NCBI GenBank assembly: GCA_030512335.1
Contig: JAULSU010000005.1
Location: forward strand, 1,984,001 to 2,048,000
From: Immersiella caudata
Taxonomy: Eukaryota > Ascomycota > Sordariomycetes > Sordariales > Lasiosphaeriaceae
DNA: 64,000 bases
Direction: 5' to 3'
Below are positions 32,018-42,229 of this stretch, piece by piece (the stretch's first letter is position 1; each line of letters begins with the position of its first letter). The position numbers and the translations under genes are program-made. The notes under the pieces are model-generated. The model saw only the letters and a list, made by a program, of their open reading frames with translations, searched no databases and had not been told where the DNA came from.

Positions 32018-33027
32018 CGCGATCAAGTACGACTTTGAAATTGGGGGTCGGGACTATGCGAAAGCCCCCGGAAGCGTGAAAATGTGACGGTCCAACGTGG
32101 TCTTGCATGTCGAGGGCATCTGATGGCAGCCTGTAGCTATCGGGCTCTCTTCCCAGGGATGCGATGAAGTGGATGTCCGGGTGAAACCTACATCACGTGT
32201 CATGTAACCATTCAGAGCCGCTCGTTAGAGGATCGGCTCATTGCGGGAAATGAAAATTAAATATGCAACAAAGGGGGGTTGCTTCCAAAGGCGAACCCAG
32301 GTTACACAACAGCCAGCGGGGGGCACAGGCACCTTTGGAGCAGCATGTGCCTTCTGCGCGCTCACGGGGCTTGGTTGTGTTGCAACCTTCTCCGCATTTG
32401 TGGAAGGAACATTGGACAACTTCCAGTGGGACCCCACCTAATGATGGGCCGCAAAAGCCAGAGCCTTGTCCAAAGCTCCCCCACCCGCTGTAGCCGCGGG
32501 AGCGGCCCCTCCACGCGGCGGGAGAAACAAGGTTGACGCCCTTCTTGCCCATTCGATCGACAGTAGCCCGCGCCTCCTTGCATCCTCAAAAAACCCTACT
32601 TTGAGTGATAGAGATAAAAACACTCTTCGAATGGCTCTTTACATTTTAACACCGCCTTTCCCGGCTCGTCACAAGGCTCGCGCTCATTCTGCCACTGCGT
32701 TCCCTCCAAACGCGGGAGAAGCATCATCGACACGGAAAACAAGATGGCGGAACGCAAGATGGTGGGACGGGAGATGGTGGGATGCAAGATGTCGGGGGAG
32801 GCCCGAATGTGTCGAACCGAACCAATAATCGCGGCAGTCACTGCAACGAAAAACGCGTCGGCCAGCCACCACGCACAGGCAGGCGTTCTTTTGCAAGGAA
32901 AGTGAAGCTGACGATTTCCTCCCCAACCACCCAATTGTTTACCCGTGAACATATTCTGCTCAGGCATGGTGGGTCGGTGAGCTTGCCGATCTTTCCACTG
33001 CCCCACACTCGACACCCGCTCTGCCTC
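32018..33027. other. Intergenic, about 1 kb, with a 15-bp tandem repeat
   Basis: Left part should be the gamma-glutamyltransferase promoter. A minus-strand frame from the ATG at 32967 to 32596 (about 123 codons) has one hydrophobic segment (ADAFFVAVTAAIIGSV) and spans a 15-bp tandem repeat at 32741-32800 (four copies of AAGATGGTGGGACGC-like units). No family recognised, so it is listed here and not as a gene. Confidence 0.45.
32741..32800. repeat. 15-bp tandem repeat, four copies
   Basis: Units start at 32741, 32756, 32771 and 32786 with consensus AAGATGGTGGGACGC and a few substitutions each. Period 15 keeps any overlapping frame open; on the minus strand it would encode alternating Pro-Thr-Ile / Ser-Ala-Ile-like pentapeptides. 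Confidence 0.8.
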
Positions 33028-34132
33028 CTATTCCAGCTTCGTCAGGACGATCGCGCGCACATCAATACTGACGCGGTTCTTCGTGGCACGCGGTGAGGGG
33101 TCCGGTTCCACGCCAATGACTGCGCAGTGTGGCACAACTGTGGTTTCCAAATGTGTCAGCCCCTTTCGACCCGACTTCGCTTCACCAGGATGCGAGAGCT
33201 GCGCCCCGTGTCTCTTGAGGTACTCGAACACAACTTACTCTTGGTGTTGTCCATGGAGTCATAGCTCGAGAAAAGAGTCAGCTCATCGGGTTGCTGATCG
33301 CTGAGGAAGTACCAGCGCTGGTTCAAGTTGTGTTTTACGTAGGAGACCTCGCCGACGAAGTCCCTCCCTGGCCGCGCCACGTTGATGAGGTCGTCGCTGC
33401 CGAGAGAGCTGGGGTCGCACAGCGCCAACGGCGCCTCCTCAACTGGCCGAGTTGCCCGCCAGAGCCTGATGGCCATTTTCAGCAATCCGAGCTGCTGGGA
33501 CATTGCGATAATCTCCCCACTCACGTTACAATGCGAGACCGCCACGACCCGTCATTGTACTTGGCATAATCCTGGCCAAGCTGGTGGCGTATGCGGAGGA
33601 AGCCGCCCTCGTCCGTCCCGTCGGTGTGCGCCTCCGACACAATCGACTGCGGCTTCGCTTGCGAGCCTGAATACTCCTCGGGAGTCGGCCGCTCCTTGGA
33701 GTTGCGTACCTGACGAGTCAGGAGTCCATCAGTTCACGCTTGGTGAGCGGGAAAAGGGGCTCGTACGTTGTAATTGTACACGAGAATGTCGGTCGTCTGG
33801 AAGCGTTCCTGGAGAAACGCCAAGACAGCCCGCAGGTAGTCTTTGAGGCCGTCCTCGGAGCCAATGTCAAAAGCACTCAGCTCGGGGCGTCGCAGAAACT
33901 CGAATCCGTGAGTATCGAGCGAGGGAGCCTCGAAATCTTGACGCAAGTCGTAGACGGGAATGTCGCCTAGCTCAAACTCGGTGTTACGGCGCAAGTGTTC
34001 CTGCTCCGGTGGTAGGGTCCCGACCACTTCGTAGGGCTGCTCTGTCGCAAAGACGGGTCGATCTTTGATGAAAGTAGCTCGCCCTACAAAGTGAGGCAGG
34101 CTGTGCACCGGAGGCAGTGTTTTGGCCTCCAT
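33028..34132 (-). CDS. AsaB/CmcJ-like hydroxylase/desaturase family protein
   Basis: Four exons: 34132-33767, 33709-33525, 33465-33239, 33137-33028; 295 aa. Joins restore continuous sequence: YNYN-VRNSKERP, RSRIVT-LWRATRPVEEAPLALCD and DSMDNTK-IVPHCAVIG. Motifs typical of this fungal family are VYNYNVR, SEAHTDGTDEGGFLR, APLALCDPSSL, QRWYFLSDQQPDE and a C-terminal SIDVRAIVL. Members named asaB, CTB9 or CmcJ-like occur in secondary-metabolite clusters and are thought to be Fe/2-oxoglutarate-type oxidoreductases; the exact reaction here is unknown. No backbone synthase (PKS or NRPS) is visible in the window. All introns have consensus ends. Confidence 0.87.
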
Positions 34133-34729
34133 GTTCGGCTAGTATTCGGTGAAGGAAATGGCTAACGAGAAGACAGCTTGAAGGCCCTGGGCCCGCCCTC
34201 AGGTATCAAGCAGGGCACTGAATGGGCGCTTTATAGACGCCTTATGGCCTGGACTCGCCCTAATGCACGCTCGCTAACCAGGGGCTCGTTGAGAGTCGTC
34301 CCACGTCACACACCCACTGCCGGGCCACACCAACACACAACCCCCAACTCTCGGTGAGGTGCTGCCCAATTCTTGGCTTGGCTCGTTGATATCCGAATTC
34401 ATTGGGCGCTGGTCAAAATCTCCACGCGGTACTGGAGAGGGAAGATCGGGGGGGCCCAGAATTTGTGATGTCCAGCCTTGAGTGGCGATTAAGCCCTCGG
34501 GTACGCCTAGGCAGCCCTCAAGTTGCCAGAGGGTCTAGGTGAGAGTTTTTGAGCGGTAGGCGAAGCCGTCGATGTAACTAGATATAAAGACATGCTGTGA
34601 GACTGAAGGTCCAAGCCACCGAGAGAAGATCTGGCTTTCTTTTGTAGTTCAGGACTACAATACTATTGTAGCCGGAGTAAACCCCTTTCCACAACACAAA
34701 CAACAGAACCATTCACACCAGATTCAGCA
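34133..34729. other. Divergent promoter region, 597 bp
   Basis: Lies between the minus-strand AsaB-like gene and the plus-strand membrane-protein gene. Contains short AT-rich patches (GATATAAAG near 34581) that could be core promoter elements. No gene recognised. Confidence 0.5.
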
Positions 34730-37138
34730 ATGCGCTCTAGAACAACCCACATCTGGGCCATTGGTCTCCTGCTTCTCACCGGCCAGGCTCAGTCAGCAGG
34801 CCCATACAAATCCCTTGGGGATCTCTTCGACGGCGAGCTCGCCAACATCGCCGAGGCAGCTCCCGGAAACACGGCTCTCGGCGGCCAAGACTTCGGCCGT
34901 TGCTGTGCTCTAGCCATCAACCAGTCCCTCCAAATCGTCGACGGCGATGTTCAGTTCAAGCCCGGCCAGACCTTCCTGCCTGGCCCGGCATCAGTGTTCG
35001 TGAGCCACCAGTTCCCTTGCACGGCATCCTACAACGGATCCGCCGCTGGCGGGCCGGAAGTCCGCATCCCCTACACATGGTGTCGGGCCAACTGCAACGG
35101 CTGGGCAAAGACCAAATCGACCCGCCACAGCGACTGGATTGAGCCGTTCGTCGGCTACATTCTCCCCACTGTCGTCTTTTGCTTCACGATTCCGCGCCGC
35201 AAAGCCTTCCTCACGCCATCGGCCGTGTTCCCGGATGCAGGCCTCCTCGACTTCCCGCGGAACCTTACATTGTTCTACAGGCTCCCGCTGGCGGCGCTCT
35301 TCATTCTATTTGATACCGTTCAGTGGGTGGTCGTTTGCATCATCATGGCTGGGCCGATGCTTCTCGCCGGCATCTTCGAGGGGGTGATCGACGCGCGCAT
35401 CATGAGCTACTTGGCTTCGCACGGCCGCCGGCTCAGCCCGCGCCGGAGAGCCCACCTCTTGCTGGTTGTCTTGATTGGGAATCTTGACGGAGATCCGGCA
35501 TGGGAACACTCGAGGAGGTTGCTTGGTGGTCTTCCCGACGTGCCTCATGCCATCGGTGAGAAAAGCCATGCGGCGGCGGTGCCGGGGCCCGCGGATTCGG
35601 AAGGGTCGATGGGTGCGTCGGAGGAGAAGAATGGCCCTATCGATAACAAAACCGGGAGTGGCGATGATTCTGAGGGACCCACATCCTCGATACCGAGCCC
35701 GGCTGCTGCTGCGCAAGTCATCAAGCGCCAACTTGCGTCTTTGTTGGAGTCACCCACCCCGTTTGGCACTGCTGTGGGGCTCGGCGTGCTCTTCTTCTCG
35801 ACGTCCTTTTTCTACAACATCAACGATATCCAGAAGAGCTATGGCAACGGGTGAGTTTCTGTCCTCCCCAATCTACCTGCCTATGAGGCTTCTCCTAACC
35901 TGTGCACTTCTAGTGGAACATCCCATTCGCTCGCGTTCGGCTGCTTCTGGATGACGATTGGCCACATAGCCGTGGTCGCTTGCGTCCTAGCCGCGAATCC
36001 CAATCCCAGCGTCTGGGAAGCCATCGCCGCCGACCTGGACACTGACCACATCGAGTCCCTGCTCCCTCTGGGCAGAAGGGTAGAGCCCTCGCCTTCCAAC
36101 TCGCTTGTCGCTTTCTTCCGCGCCTGGTGGGCCTCGCCCCGGAACCAGAGGAGGGAGCTGCAGCGACCGGCGCTCCTGACAACAAAGGCGACATTTCGAA
36201 GCGAGTACTCGTCTCGGTACAAGGTGGCGTGGATGTGGGATCGCGGCCTATACAAGGCGAGGTGGCTGGCTCGCTTTGCGGATGAATACGGGGACCCTGA
36301 TGTGGAGAACCAGATCCTATGCACGAGGTGGACGCAGTTACTTTTCTTAGTGGCTTTGCCGGCCATTCTGCTCTTCTTCATCCCGGCTTTTTTGGGTGGC
36401 ATGACGAGGTACGTACAAACCCTCCGTCGTTTTACGGTGGCTCCCTCTTGGTCGAATCTGACAAGCTAACACCCGGGTCTTAGTTACACCACCCCGACTG
36501 TCGGTCTAAGCTGCCGTTCAATGATTCCCTTGGTCTACATGTCTTCCCAGTTTCTTCTCATTGTTGTGTGGCTTTGCTACTGGAAGTTCTGGTGCATAGG
36601 AGAAGATGGAAAGCTTCTTACGCTGCAGGCAGACAACAAGAGGTTGCGGTCGAGTCATCTGTTGGCCGATGTCGCATGGTATGCTGTCTTCGGATTAGGC
36701 ATAAGCGGTGCAGTATTCTCTGCCATTGGGGGAACTGGTGAGAAATTAATACCTCTGATATTGTTTCCGACAAGCACTGATGTGGCATCGACTCTAGTAT
36801 TCCATTTGATGGGCCTGTTCCGAAACTGCCTTTGCTGGATATCGGTAGGTGATGTTTCTTAGTTGTCTCCCTTTCGCCCCCCAGTGTGAAACAAGAAGGC
36901 GTGGACTCTGACTTTGTGTCAACAGATTTGGGATTGGAGCAATCGTAATTCGCCAAATACAACGATGAATCTGGCCGGGGGTGTTGCTGCACAGATCTAT
37001 TACGCTCAACGATTTTGGGTTTCCATCGGGGTTTCTGCCACCTTATTCCTCATTCTGACCACGTATTTTGGCTGGCAGTATCATCACCGAATGCGGACGG
37101 AGTTTCGCAAGGTGATTGATGGAATTGACCGCACTTAA
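34730..37138 (+). CDS. Large multi-pass membrane protein of unknown function
   Basis: Five exons: 34730-35850, 35914-36408, 36484-36737, 36798-36844, 36926-37138; 709 aa. Signal peptide about 1-23 (IWAIGLLLLTGQAQSAG), then an extracellular Cys-containing domain (FGRCCALAINQSLQIVDG, HQFPCTASYNG, YTWCRANCNGW), then about nine hydrophobic segments: near residue 140, 185-220, 345-360, and in exons 2 (two), 3 (two) and 5 (one), with a long Ser/Gly-rich cytoplasmic-like loop at about 260-330. The fourth exon is only 47 nt. Resembles fungal-specific hypothetical proteins; no transporter or receptor motif recognised. Every join keeps frame and the hydrophobic pattern. Confidence 0.82.
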
Positions 37139-37984
37139 GGAATCAGCATTGGCTAGGTATGTATGTAGGAGAGCGGTCATGTTGTGATCGGTGTTGCAAT
37201 TTAGGTACACAATAAACGAACTTCGAGAAATGCCAACTTTCCGAGATCCCTAGCTCCCTTTAGCCACCCAAGCCTTTGGATCCATGGCTGACCAAGTCGA
37301 TCCTGATGTGGCGGATGTCGGCTGGCATGGCGGGTGGGATCGGCGCGCATTCCGCCGTGATTGTAAGTGCCTTCCATGGCTGAAGGCGTGTCGGCCGGGG
37401 CTGGGCTACAATTCCACGGCTTCAATAACATGGAACTTGTAGCCATCATGCTAATGAGCACTTACACTGGTCAACTGGAATCCTCTCATAGCTTCTACGG
37501 GCGGCGTCAATCTTGGGCTCCTCCCAAACCAACTCCGTGTCGGAGGATCTCTCGTCGTCGGACATTCGGATTGCGTTGCTTCAAGCTTGTTACGAGGAGG
37601 GAGAAGGTGTCTTCTGTGTGGCCCGCAACCTGAGACAGATGGGCAGAGAAACCGGACGAACTTTATGCTCTGATGACACGCAGAGCCTCACTCATGGTTG
37701 GCCGTGGACATTATGTGATTGAGGTTGCAGGCCGAGCGGGAAGATAAGGAAACGTAATGGGGTGGTCTGGTTGCGTGGGGGGGAAGTCGCGCGGTGGAGG
37801 GGGGAATGTCGTCAGGATTGGTTGTGATGCTACATGTAGCCAAATGGTGCACCACATTTTGACGATCTCGAACGGCTGTTTCTTCTTGTTTAAAATATGG
37901 GCAGTAAGCCGGCAGATTTATGGAGATATTCTTCTTCCACTTATCTTTGTATCGGAGAGAACGACCTTAACCAGCAGATCGCCA
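37139..37984. other. Intergenic, 846 bp
   Basis: 3' UTR of the membrane-protein gene and upstream region of the glutamine-synthetase-like gene. The downstream frame is open to 37757, but those codons lack family content. Nothing else recognised. Confidence 0.5.
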
Positions 37985-39460
37985 ATGGAGTCGGACGAAA
38001 TGTCGAAGGTGGAAAGGGAGGGGGGTTCACCACCCAAGGTCTTGGTCGACTATTTGGAGAAAAATGCAGGTACGAAGATCATCAAGTGGTTCTGGGTCTC
38101 GAGCAATGGCTTTGTGTACGCGCGCACGACGACAGCTGCTCAGAGTCTGGCCCTTGCCACGACTGCCACCCCTATCAAGGTCCATGTATCCTGCATAGGG
38201 GGATTCACGCCCATCAACAGCATGGATCCCGTCTTTGTGTCTCGAACCGGGAGGACGAGCATCGTTCCGGATTGGTGCTCGTTGCGCATGATCAACTCGA
38301 CGCGCGCGGCGGTGCAGTGTTGTGTTTCAGAGGACTTGGCGCTGTACAGGAGTCTTGCCATGCTGTCGTCGTTCCAGCGCTGCCCGAGGAGTTGTCTCCA
38401 GCGGGTTCTTGGCGTGGCACTGGAAAAGTTTGGGATGGTCTTCCTTGGTGGGTTCGAGGTCGAGTTTTATCTGTTGGACCTTGCTGGGACTGCTGGCGTT
38501 GTGGACAAGTCAAGCGCAGAGATTCCCATGGCGCAGCCATCCTGGCGCTCGTGGAGCAGCGCGACTTGCATGCGAGGTCCTCGCGCCGCGTGTGTCGAGG
38601 ATTGCATGCTTGCGCTCGAGGCCGTAGGGTTGGTCGTCACTCAGGGCCATTCCGAATGCTCGGTTGACCAGTTCGAGATACCTCTCGGTCCGCTTCCGTT
38701 GGTGGCTGCTGTCGATGCTCTTATCGCCGCGCGGGAGATTATCAAGGAGACTGCAGCCAAGCACGGTTTCTTTGCCTGTTTCTTTCCCAAGCCTCTTGAC
38801 AATAAGGAGCCGACGGGTCTGCACCTTCACCTTTCGGCGCACCAGTCAGCGGAGCTTCCTGAGCGGGAAGAGCTCTGGGTTGATCAGCTTACGCAGCCCG
38901 CCAGCCGGGCGAAGCATAAAATGTCAAAGCTCTCGGCTGATTCTTTCCTCGCTGGCATTCTGGACCGGTTCGCCATGCTCTGCGCCTTCGGCTTGCCGAC
39001 GGTGGACAGCTACCACCGCAGCGCCAACAAGTTCGTCATGGGCAATTTTGTGGCGTGGGGGAAAGCGAACTCATCGGTGCCGCTGAGCGAAGTCGGGACA
39101 GGCCACTGGGAAATCCGATCGCTGGATTGGGGCGCAAACGTCTACATCGCCGTAGCCGCCTTTCTGAGCGCTGGACTTTTGGGCCTCGCGCGAGATGAGC
39201 CACTGCGTTGGAAAGACCCGGGGGGACTCACGTACGAGTTGCAGCCCGAGGAGCGGGAGGGATTCGGAATCGTGGAGCTAATTCCGGCAAGCTTCGACGA
39301 GGCGCTTTTGGGCCTGATCCAAAGACAGTATGGTGGGTTGGAGGAGTACATGGGGCATGAGATTTTGGATTTGTACGTCACTGTCAAGCAGAAGGAGCAT
39401 GAGCACATGCGCAGCCTGAGCGACGAAGAGAGGAGGAGAGCTCTCATCGCCCACTATTAG
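37985..39460 (+). CDS. Glutamine-synthetase-fold enzyme (type I-like)
   Basis: Intronless, 491 aa from the ATG at 37985. An ATP-dependent ligase fold that joins an amine to a carboxylate of glutamate-like substrates; the substrate is not clear. Metal and substrate segments seen in order: GGFEVEFYLLD, HSECSVDQFEIPLGP, TGLHLHLS (the GxxxH-type loop), VDSYHRSANKF and HWEIRSLDWGANVYIAVAAF. The order and spacing match the GS catalytic domain, with a short N-terminal beta-grasp-like part (about 1-110). The sequence diverges from canonical assimilation GS, suggesting one of the fungal GS-like paralogues (fluG C-terminal or gamma-glutamylpolyamine synthetase type). Its 3' end runs toward the next minus-strand gene, 41 bp away. 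Confidence 0.87.
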   Translation: MESDEMSKVEREGGSPPKVLVDYLEKNAGTKIIKWFWVSSNGFVYARTTTAAQSLALATTATPIKVHVSCIGGFTPINSMDPVFVSRTGRTSIVPDWCSLRMINSTRAAVQCCVSEDLALYRSLAMLSSFQRCPRSCLQRVLGVALEKFGMVFLGGFEVEFYLLDLAGTAGVVDKSSAEIPMAQPSWRSWSSATCMRGPRAACVEDCMLALEAVGLVVTQGHSECSVDQFEIPLGPLPLVAAVDALIAAREIIKETAAKHGFFACFFPKPLDNKEPTGLHLHLSAHQSAELPEREELWVDQLTQPASRAKHKMSKLSADSFLAGILDRFAMLCAFGLPTVDSYHRSANKFVMGNFVAWGKANSSVPLSEVGTGHWEIRSLDWGANVYIAVAAFLSAGLLGLARDEPLRWKDPGGLTYELQPEEREGFGIVELIPASFDEALLGLIQRQYGGLEEYMGHEILDLYVTVKQKEHEHMRSLSDEERRRALIAHY

Positions 39461-39501
39461 ACTGTGGGTACCTCTACATACGTAGGTCCCCAGGCACTGA
39501 A

Positions 39502-40064
39502 TTAACTTACCCAACAGTTCAGTGCTATTGAGGCAGGTTTGTTGCGGGGATCATCCACCTGGCATGTGCCCTGCGACTTCTCGAGCCAATCGTTGATCAC
39601 GGCCTGGCGGTATTCGAAGTACAACGTCCCTTCCACTGTTGTTGCGGTCATCCAAGAAGCCAACACGTCAACCCTTTGGCTCTCGTTCCGAAGCACGCAC
39701 TGGACGTCGACGATGGCTGAGTCGTATCGGGGTAGTTTGTTGAACGTCCAGTAAGAAATCAGCGAGTTGAGATCACGCTCAAGCTGGATCGGCGTTTCGA
39801 TATTTGCCTACTCTTTGCAACCCCGCGATACTCATCAAGCATAGTCTTGGGGTCGCTGAAGCTACCGGGACCGCTGCCCTCGGCGCCGAGCCAGACGCGG
39901 CAACGGTCGATACCCTCTTCACGCCGACGGATGTCGGCGCGAAGGTTGAAAACACAAGGCTCTCGTTTTGTGAGCTCCATGTCCGGGCCCGGGACGGCTG
40001 CAGCGCTCACGAGAGAGCTTGCAAGCCCGTGCATATGGGCGATGACGACAGAAGAAAGTCTCAT
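39502..40064 (-). CDS. Small secreted Cys protein with one apparent frameshift
   Basis: Starts at the ATG at 40064 with a signal-peptide-like N-terminus ending near SAAAVPGPD, then PCVFNLRADIRRREEGIDRC and DEYRGVAK. From about 39815 the protein-like reading moves to another frame (IETPIQLERDLNSLISYW, then VDVQCVLRNES and GTCQVDDPRNKPASIALNCW) and stops at 39502. One base is needed at about 39800-39815 to join the halves; no intron fits. About 170 aa if joined, with Cys mostly at the N- and C-terminal ends. A GTAAGT overlaps the last codons (near 39511), so a short terminal exon is possible. A TATAAG lies about 80 bp upstream of the ATG. No family recognised; effector-like by size and export signal. 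Confidence 0.55.
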
Positions 40065-40158
40065 GCTGATGCTCTTTTTGGCTAGTGGGTTCAGAAGGAT
40101 GAAGGATCAGATGCTGTGGATGATCAGCAGGGAACTACTACACCTTATATCTCCGCTC

Positions 40159-40200
40159 TAACTCATGACTTCTAACTCATGACTTCTAACTCATGACCTC
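40159..40200. repeat. 14-bp direct repeat, three copies, in a promoter
   Basis: TAACTCATGACTTC repeated three times head to tail, the last copy with one change (ACCTC). It lies just upstream of a minus-strand TATAAG (about 40150-40144) that precedes the small secreted protein gene, so it could act as a repeated upstream element. Confidence 0.75.
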
Positions 40201-40506
40201 TCGATTTGCCTCGCACTTCAGGTGCAGTCTCGCACCAGTCTGCCCGCCTTGTGTTCCTTGTGCGTCGACGCAAGACGAAGCTTGAAGCCAAAGAGCGCGA
40301 CGAACTCTATTTCTCCGTTCTGCGAACCGGGTTTGAAGTTATTAACAATACAATTTTGTACAGCTCCTATACAGATCATTAATACCGCGCCAACACAGGT
40401 GCATCCTCTTTTGTGGCAACAGTCGCCAACGGCATCTTGGCCGGCTAATAGATGCAGGTGAAATTAATTTGCTCCATTTGAAGGGCTACCCAACAACGGG
40501 TGACCT
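40201..40506. other. Intergenic, about 306 bp
   Basis: Between two minus-strand genes; should hold the 3' UTR of the right-hand one. Nothing recognised. Confidence 0.4.
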
Positions 40507-41283
40507 TCACCCGACAAGTAGAGCAGCGAGCAAGCCCGACCAAGCGATAGCCGAAACTGTCAGCTCCGTCCCTTTTTTCCCCGCAGAAGTCGACGTCGGC
40601 ATCGTCGATGTTCTCGTCCTCGTACTGGTACTCGTCGTGCTCGTGGTGAGCAAGCTCGTGTTCCCCTCGGCATCAACATACCCCACCGTATCCCCCCACG
40701 CATCCGTAACCGCAATCGGCAACGTCGTGATATCTGCGGCTGGCACCTGCACTTCGACCAACGTCACCTCTGGATGCGTCGTCTGCACCCATAGACACTG
40801 TGGAGTCTCGGTCCTGATCCAGTCCACATTATCGCTAATTTCGTTGTCCCACTTGCCGCTCTCGTACGTCGCTAGATACGGCACCGCATTTTTGGTGTTG
40901 GTCGCTGCCAAGCTTGCCAGCGGCGTGGGTGTTAGGACGGCATCGCACCTCGTCGGATCCGGGAAGGGGCCGATGCCGCCCATCTGGCGGACGCCGGCCT
41001 CACGACAGCAAACGAGATTGTCGAGCTCGAGGGGGTAGGTGAGGAGGCCGTTGTTGCGGAGAAGGTATTTGTACATGTCCTGGGAGGTGTCGAGGATCTT
41101 GCCGTCGCAGCAAATGGTCAGGAAATCTTGCGGCTGGGTGGGATTCTCGGCATCGGTTGCGTTGGCGCATTCTGTGTATTTGTAGGGCGGGCGGTCGGGG
41201 CCCCACCCGAAAATGTCCTGGATGCACCATGTTGGGCCGCTGGAGATGATACCCGTGGGTATCGAGGTGGTGACGGAGGCCAT
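40507..41283 (-). CDS. Cys-rich surface-type protein, possible GPI anchor
   Basis: Intronless, 258 aa. Cys are spread through ICCDGKILDTSQDMYKYL and NLVCCREAGVRQMGGIGPFP, a pattern I associate with a fungal-specific family of hypothetical proteins. A Ser/Thr stalk follows (about residues 205-235), then a hydrophobic tail (ELTVSAIAWSGLLAALLVG) ending the protein, as in GPI-anchored cell-wall proteins. No convincing N-terminal signal peptide is seen in this frame (MASVTTSIPTGIISSG), which argues against a simple GPI protein or points to a missed 5' exon. Function unknown. Confidence 0.72.
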   Translation of the reverse strand: MASVTTSIPTGIISSGPTWCIQDIFGWGPDRPPYKYTECANATDAENPTQPQDFLTICCDGKILDTSQDMYKYLLRNNGLLTYPLELDNLVCCREAGVRQMGGIGPFPDPTRCDAVLTPTPLASLAATNTKNAVPYLATYESGKWDNEISDNVDWIRTETPQCLWVQTTHPEVTLVEVQVPAADITTLPIAVTDAWGDTVGYVDAEGNTSLLTTSTTSTSTRTRTSTMPTSTSAGKKGTELTVSAIAWSGLLAALLVG

Positions 41284-41763
41284 TGTGGTGAGAAGTGAGA
41301 GAGAGATACGAGGTTGAGAGAAGCTCAGATGTGGAATGTTTCAGATGATGGGCGATGTCGCGTCAGTGGGTCCGTTTGCCCAAGATCCTGGTAGAGTCGA
41401 GCCAACCTCGGACTCTGGTCCACTTTTCGAGAGGATACGCGTCCTCGTATCCAAATTCGTCCAGCGCTGCCTTAACCCCGGGAGCTTCTGGTCAGCTACC
41501 CCAAACGGGCCGAGATATTCGCGGCCACCGTCATACGTTCGCCATTTGCCCATTTCTGGGACCTGAAACCAAACCTGCCAACGCCCAACAATTTTCTTAG
41601 TTTTCTGCCTTCAGGGTATCTCCACCAGCACCACCCCCCCCCCCTCTATTTCAATCTCCCCCCTACCCATAAGATCCCCCCCCTCCTTACAATAATAAAT
41701 ACTCTGACACTCCAACCCCCCATCCAAATAAACCACATGCTGCGCATCCGCATAGCAATTAAA
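41284..41763. other. Intergenic, 480 bp, with a C11 run
   Basis: Promoter of the Cys-rich gene and 3' UTR of the next minus-strand gene. A run of 11 C lies at 41634-41644 inside a pyrimidine-rich stretch. No gene recognised. Confidence 0.5.
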
Positions 41764-42229
41764 TTACCAAAAGTTCTCAAACGCCGTCCCCGCAAAGCTG
41801 TTCATCTCCCCCGGCTTACCTGCCTGAATATCCGCGGCGAGCGAATTCTCCGCCATCACGCGCTTGCCCTCCCAGAGGGGTCTCTCGTCGTCGCGCTTGG
41901 GCTTGGCGATTTTGTCGGGGAAGGGGGCCGAGGCGGGAGGCGGAGTTGTCGCGGGCGAAGGTGAGGTAGTAGGAGCCCGAGGGTTCGAAGCATGCGGTGA
42001 TGCGGAGGATGCGGTTGTGTTCGGTGCCGGGGAGGGGTGGGGGGTTTTGGCGGGGGACGAGGGAGTTGCGGGGGGTGTTTAGGTGATTGTTGTTGTGGAG
42101 GGTGGGGGTGTTGAGGTTGCCGTAGGTGAAGAGAGCTTCGCCGGGGGTGGGGATGGGTGCTGGGGCCGCGTTGAGGGGAGGTATGAGGGGGAGGAGGAGG
42201 AGGAAGACGAAAGACCTGAGTGAGGCCAT
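41764..42229 (-). CDS. Small secreted protein with one apparent frameshift
   Basis: The ATG at 42229 opens a strong signal peptide (LRSFVFLLLLPLIPPLNAAP), then FTYGNLNTPTLHNNNHLN and RILRITACFEPSGSYYLTFA. In this frame the last ~40 codons turn into Arg/Gly-rich low-quality sequence. From about 41935 a different frame gives normal protein composition (PDKIAKPKRDDERPLWEGK, then NSFAGTAFENFW) and stops at TAA 41766-41764. A one-base break near 41925-41950, inside C-rich runs, would link them (about 154 aa). A short intron is unlikely because almost no sequence separates the halves. Function unknown; probably exported. Confidence 0.55.

Noticed and set aside
33156..33545. Single 129-codon minus frame as an independent gene
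   Set aside because: It spans intron sequence of the four-exon AsaB-like gene; splicing explains both ends.
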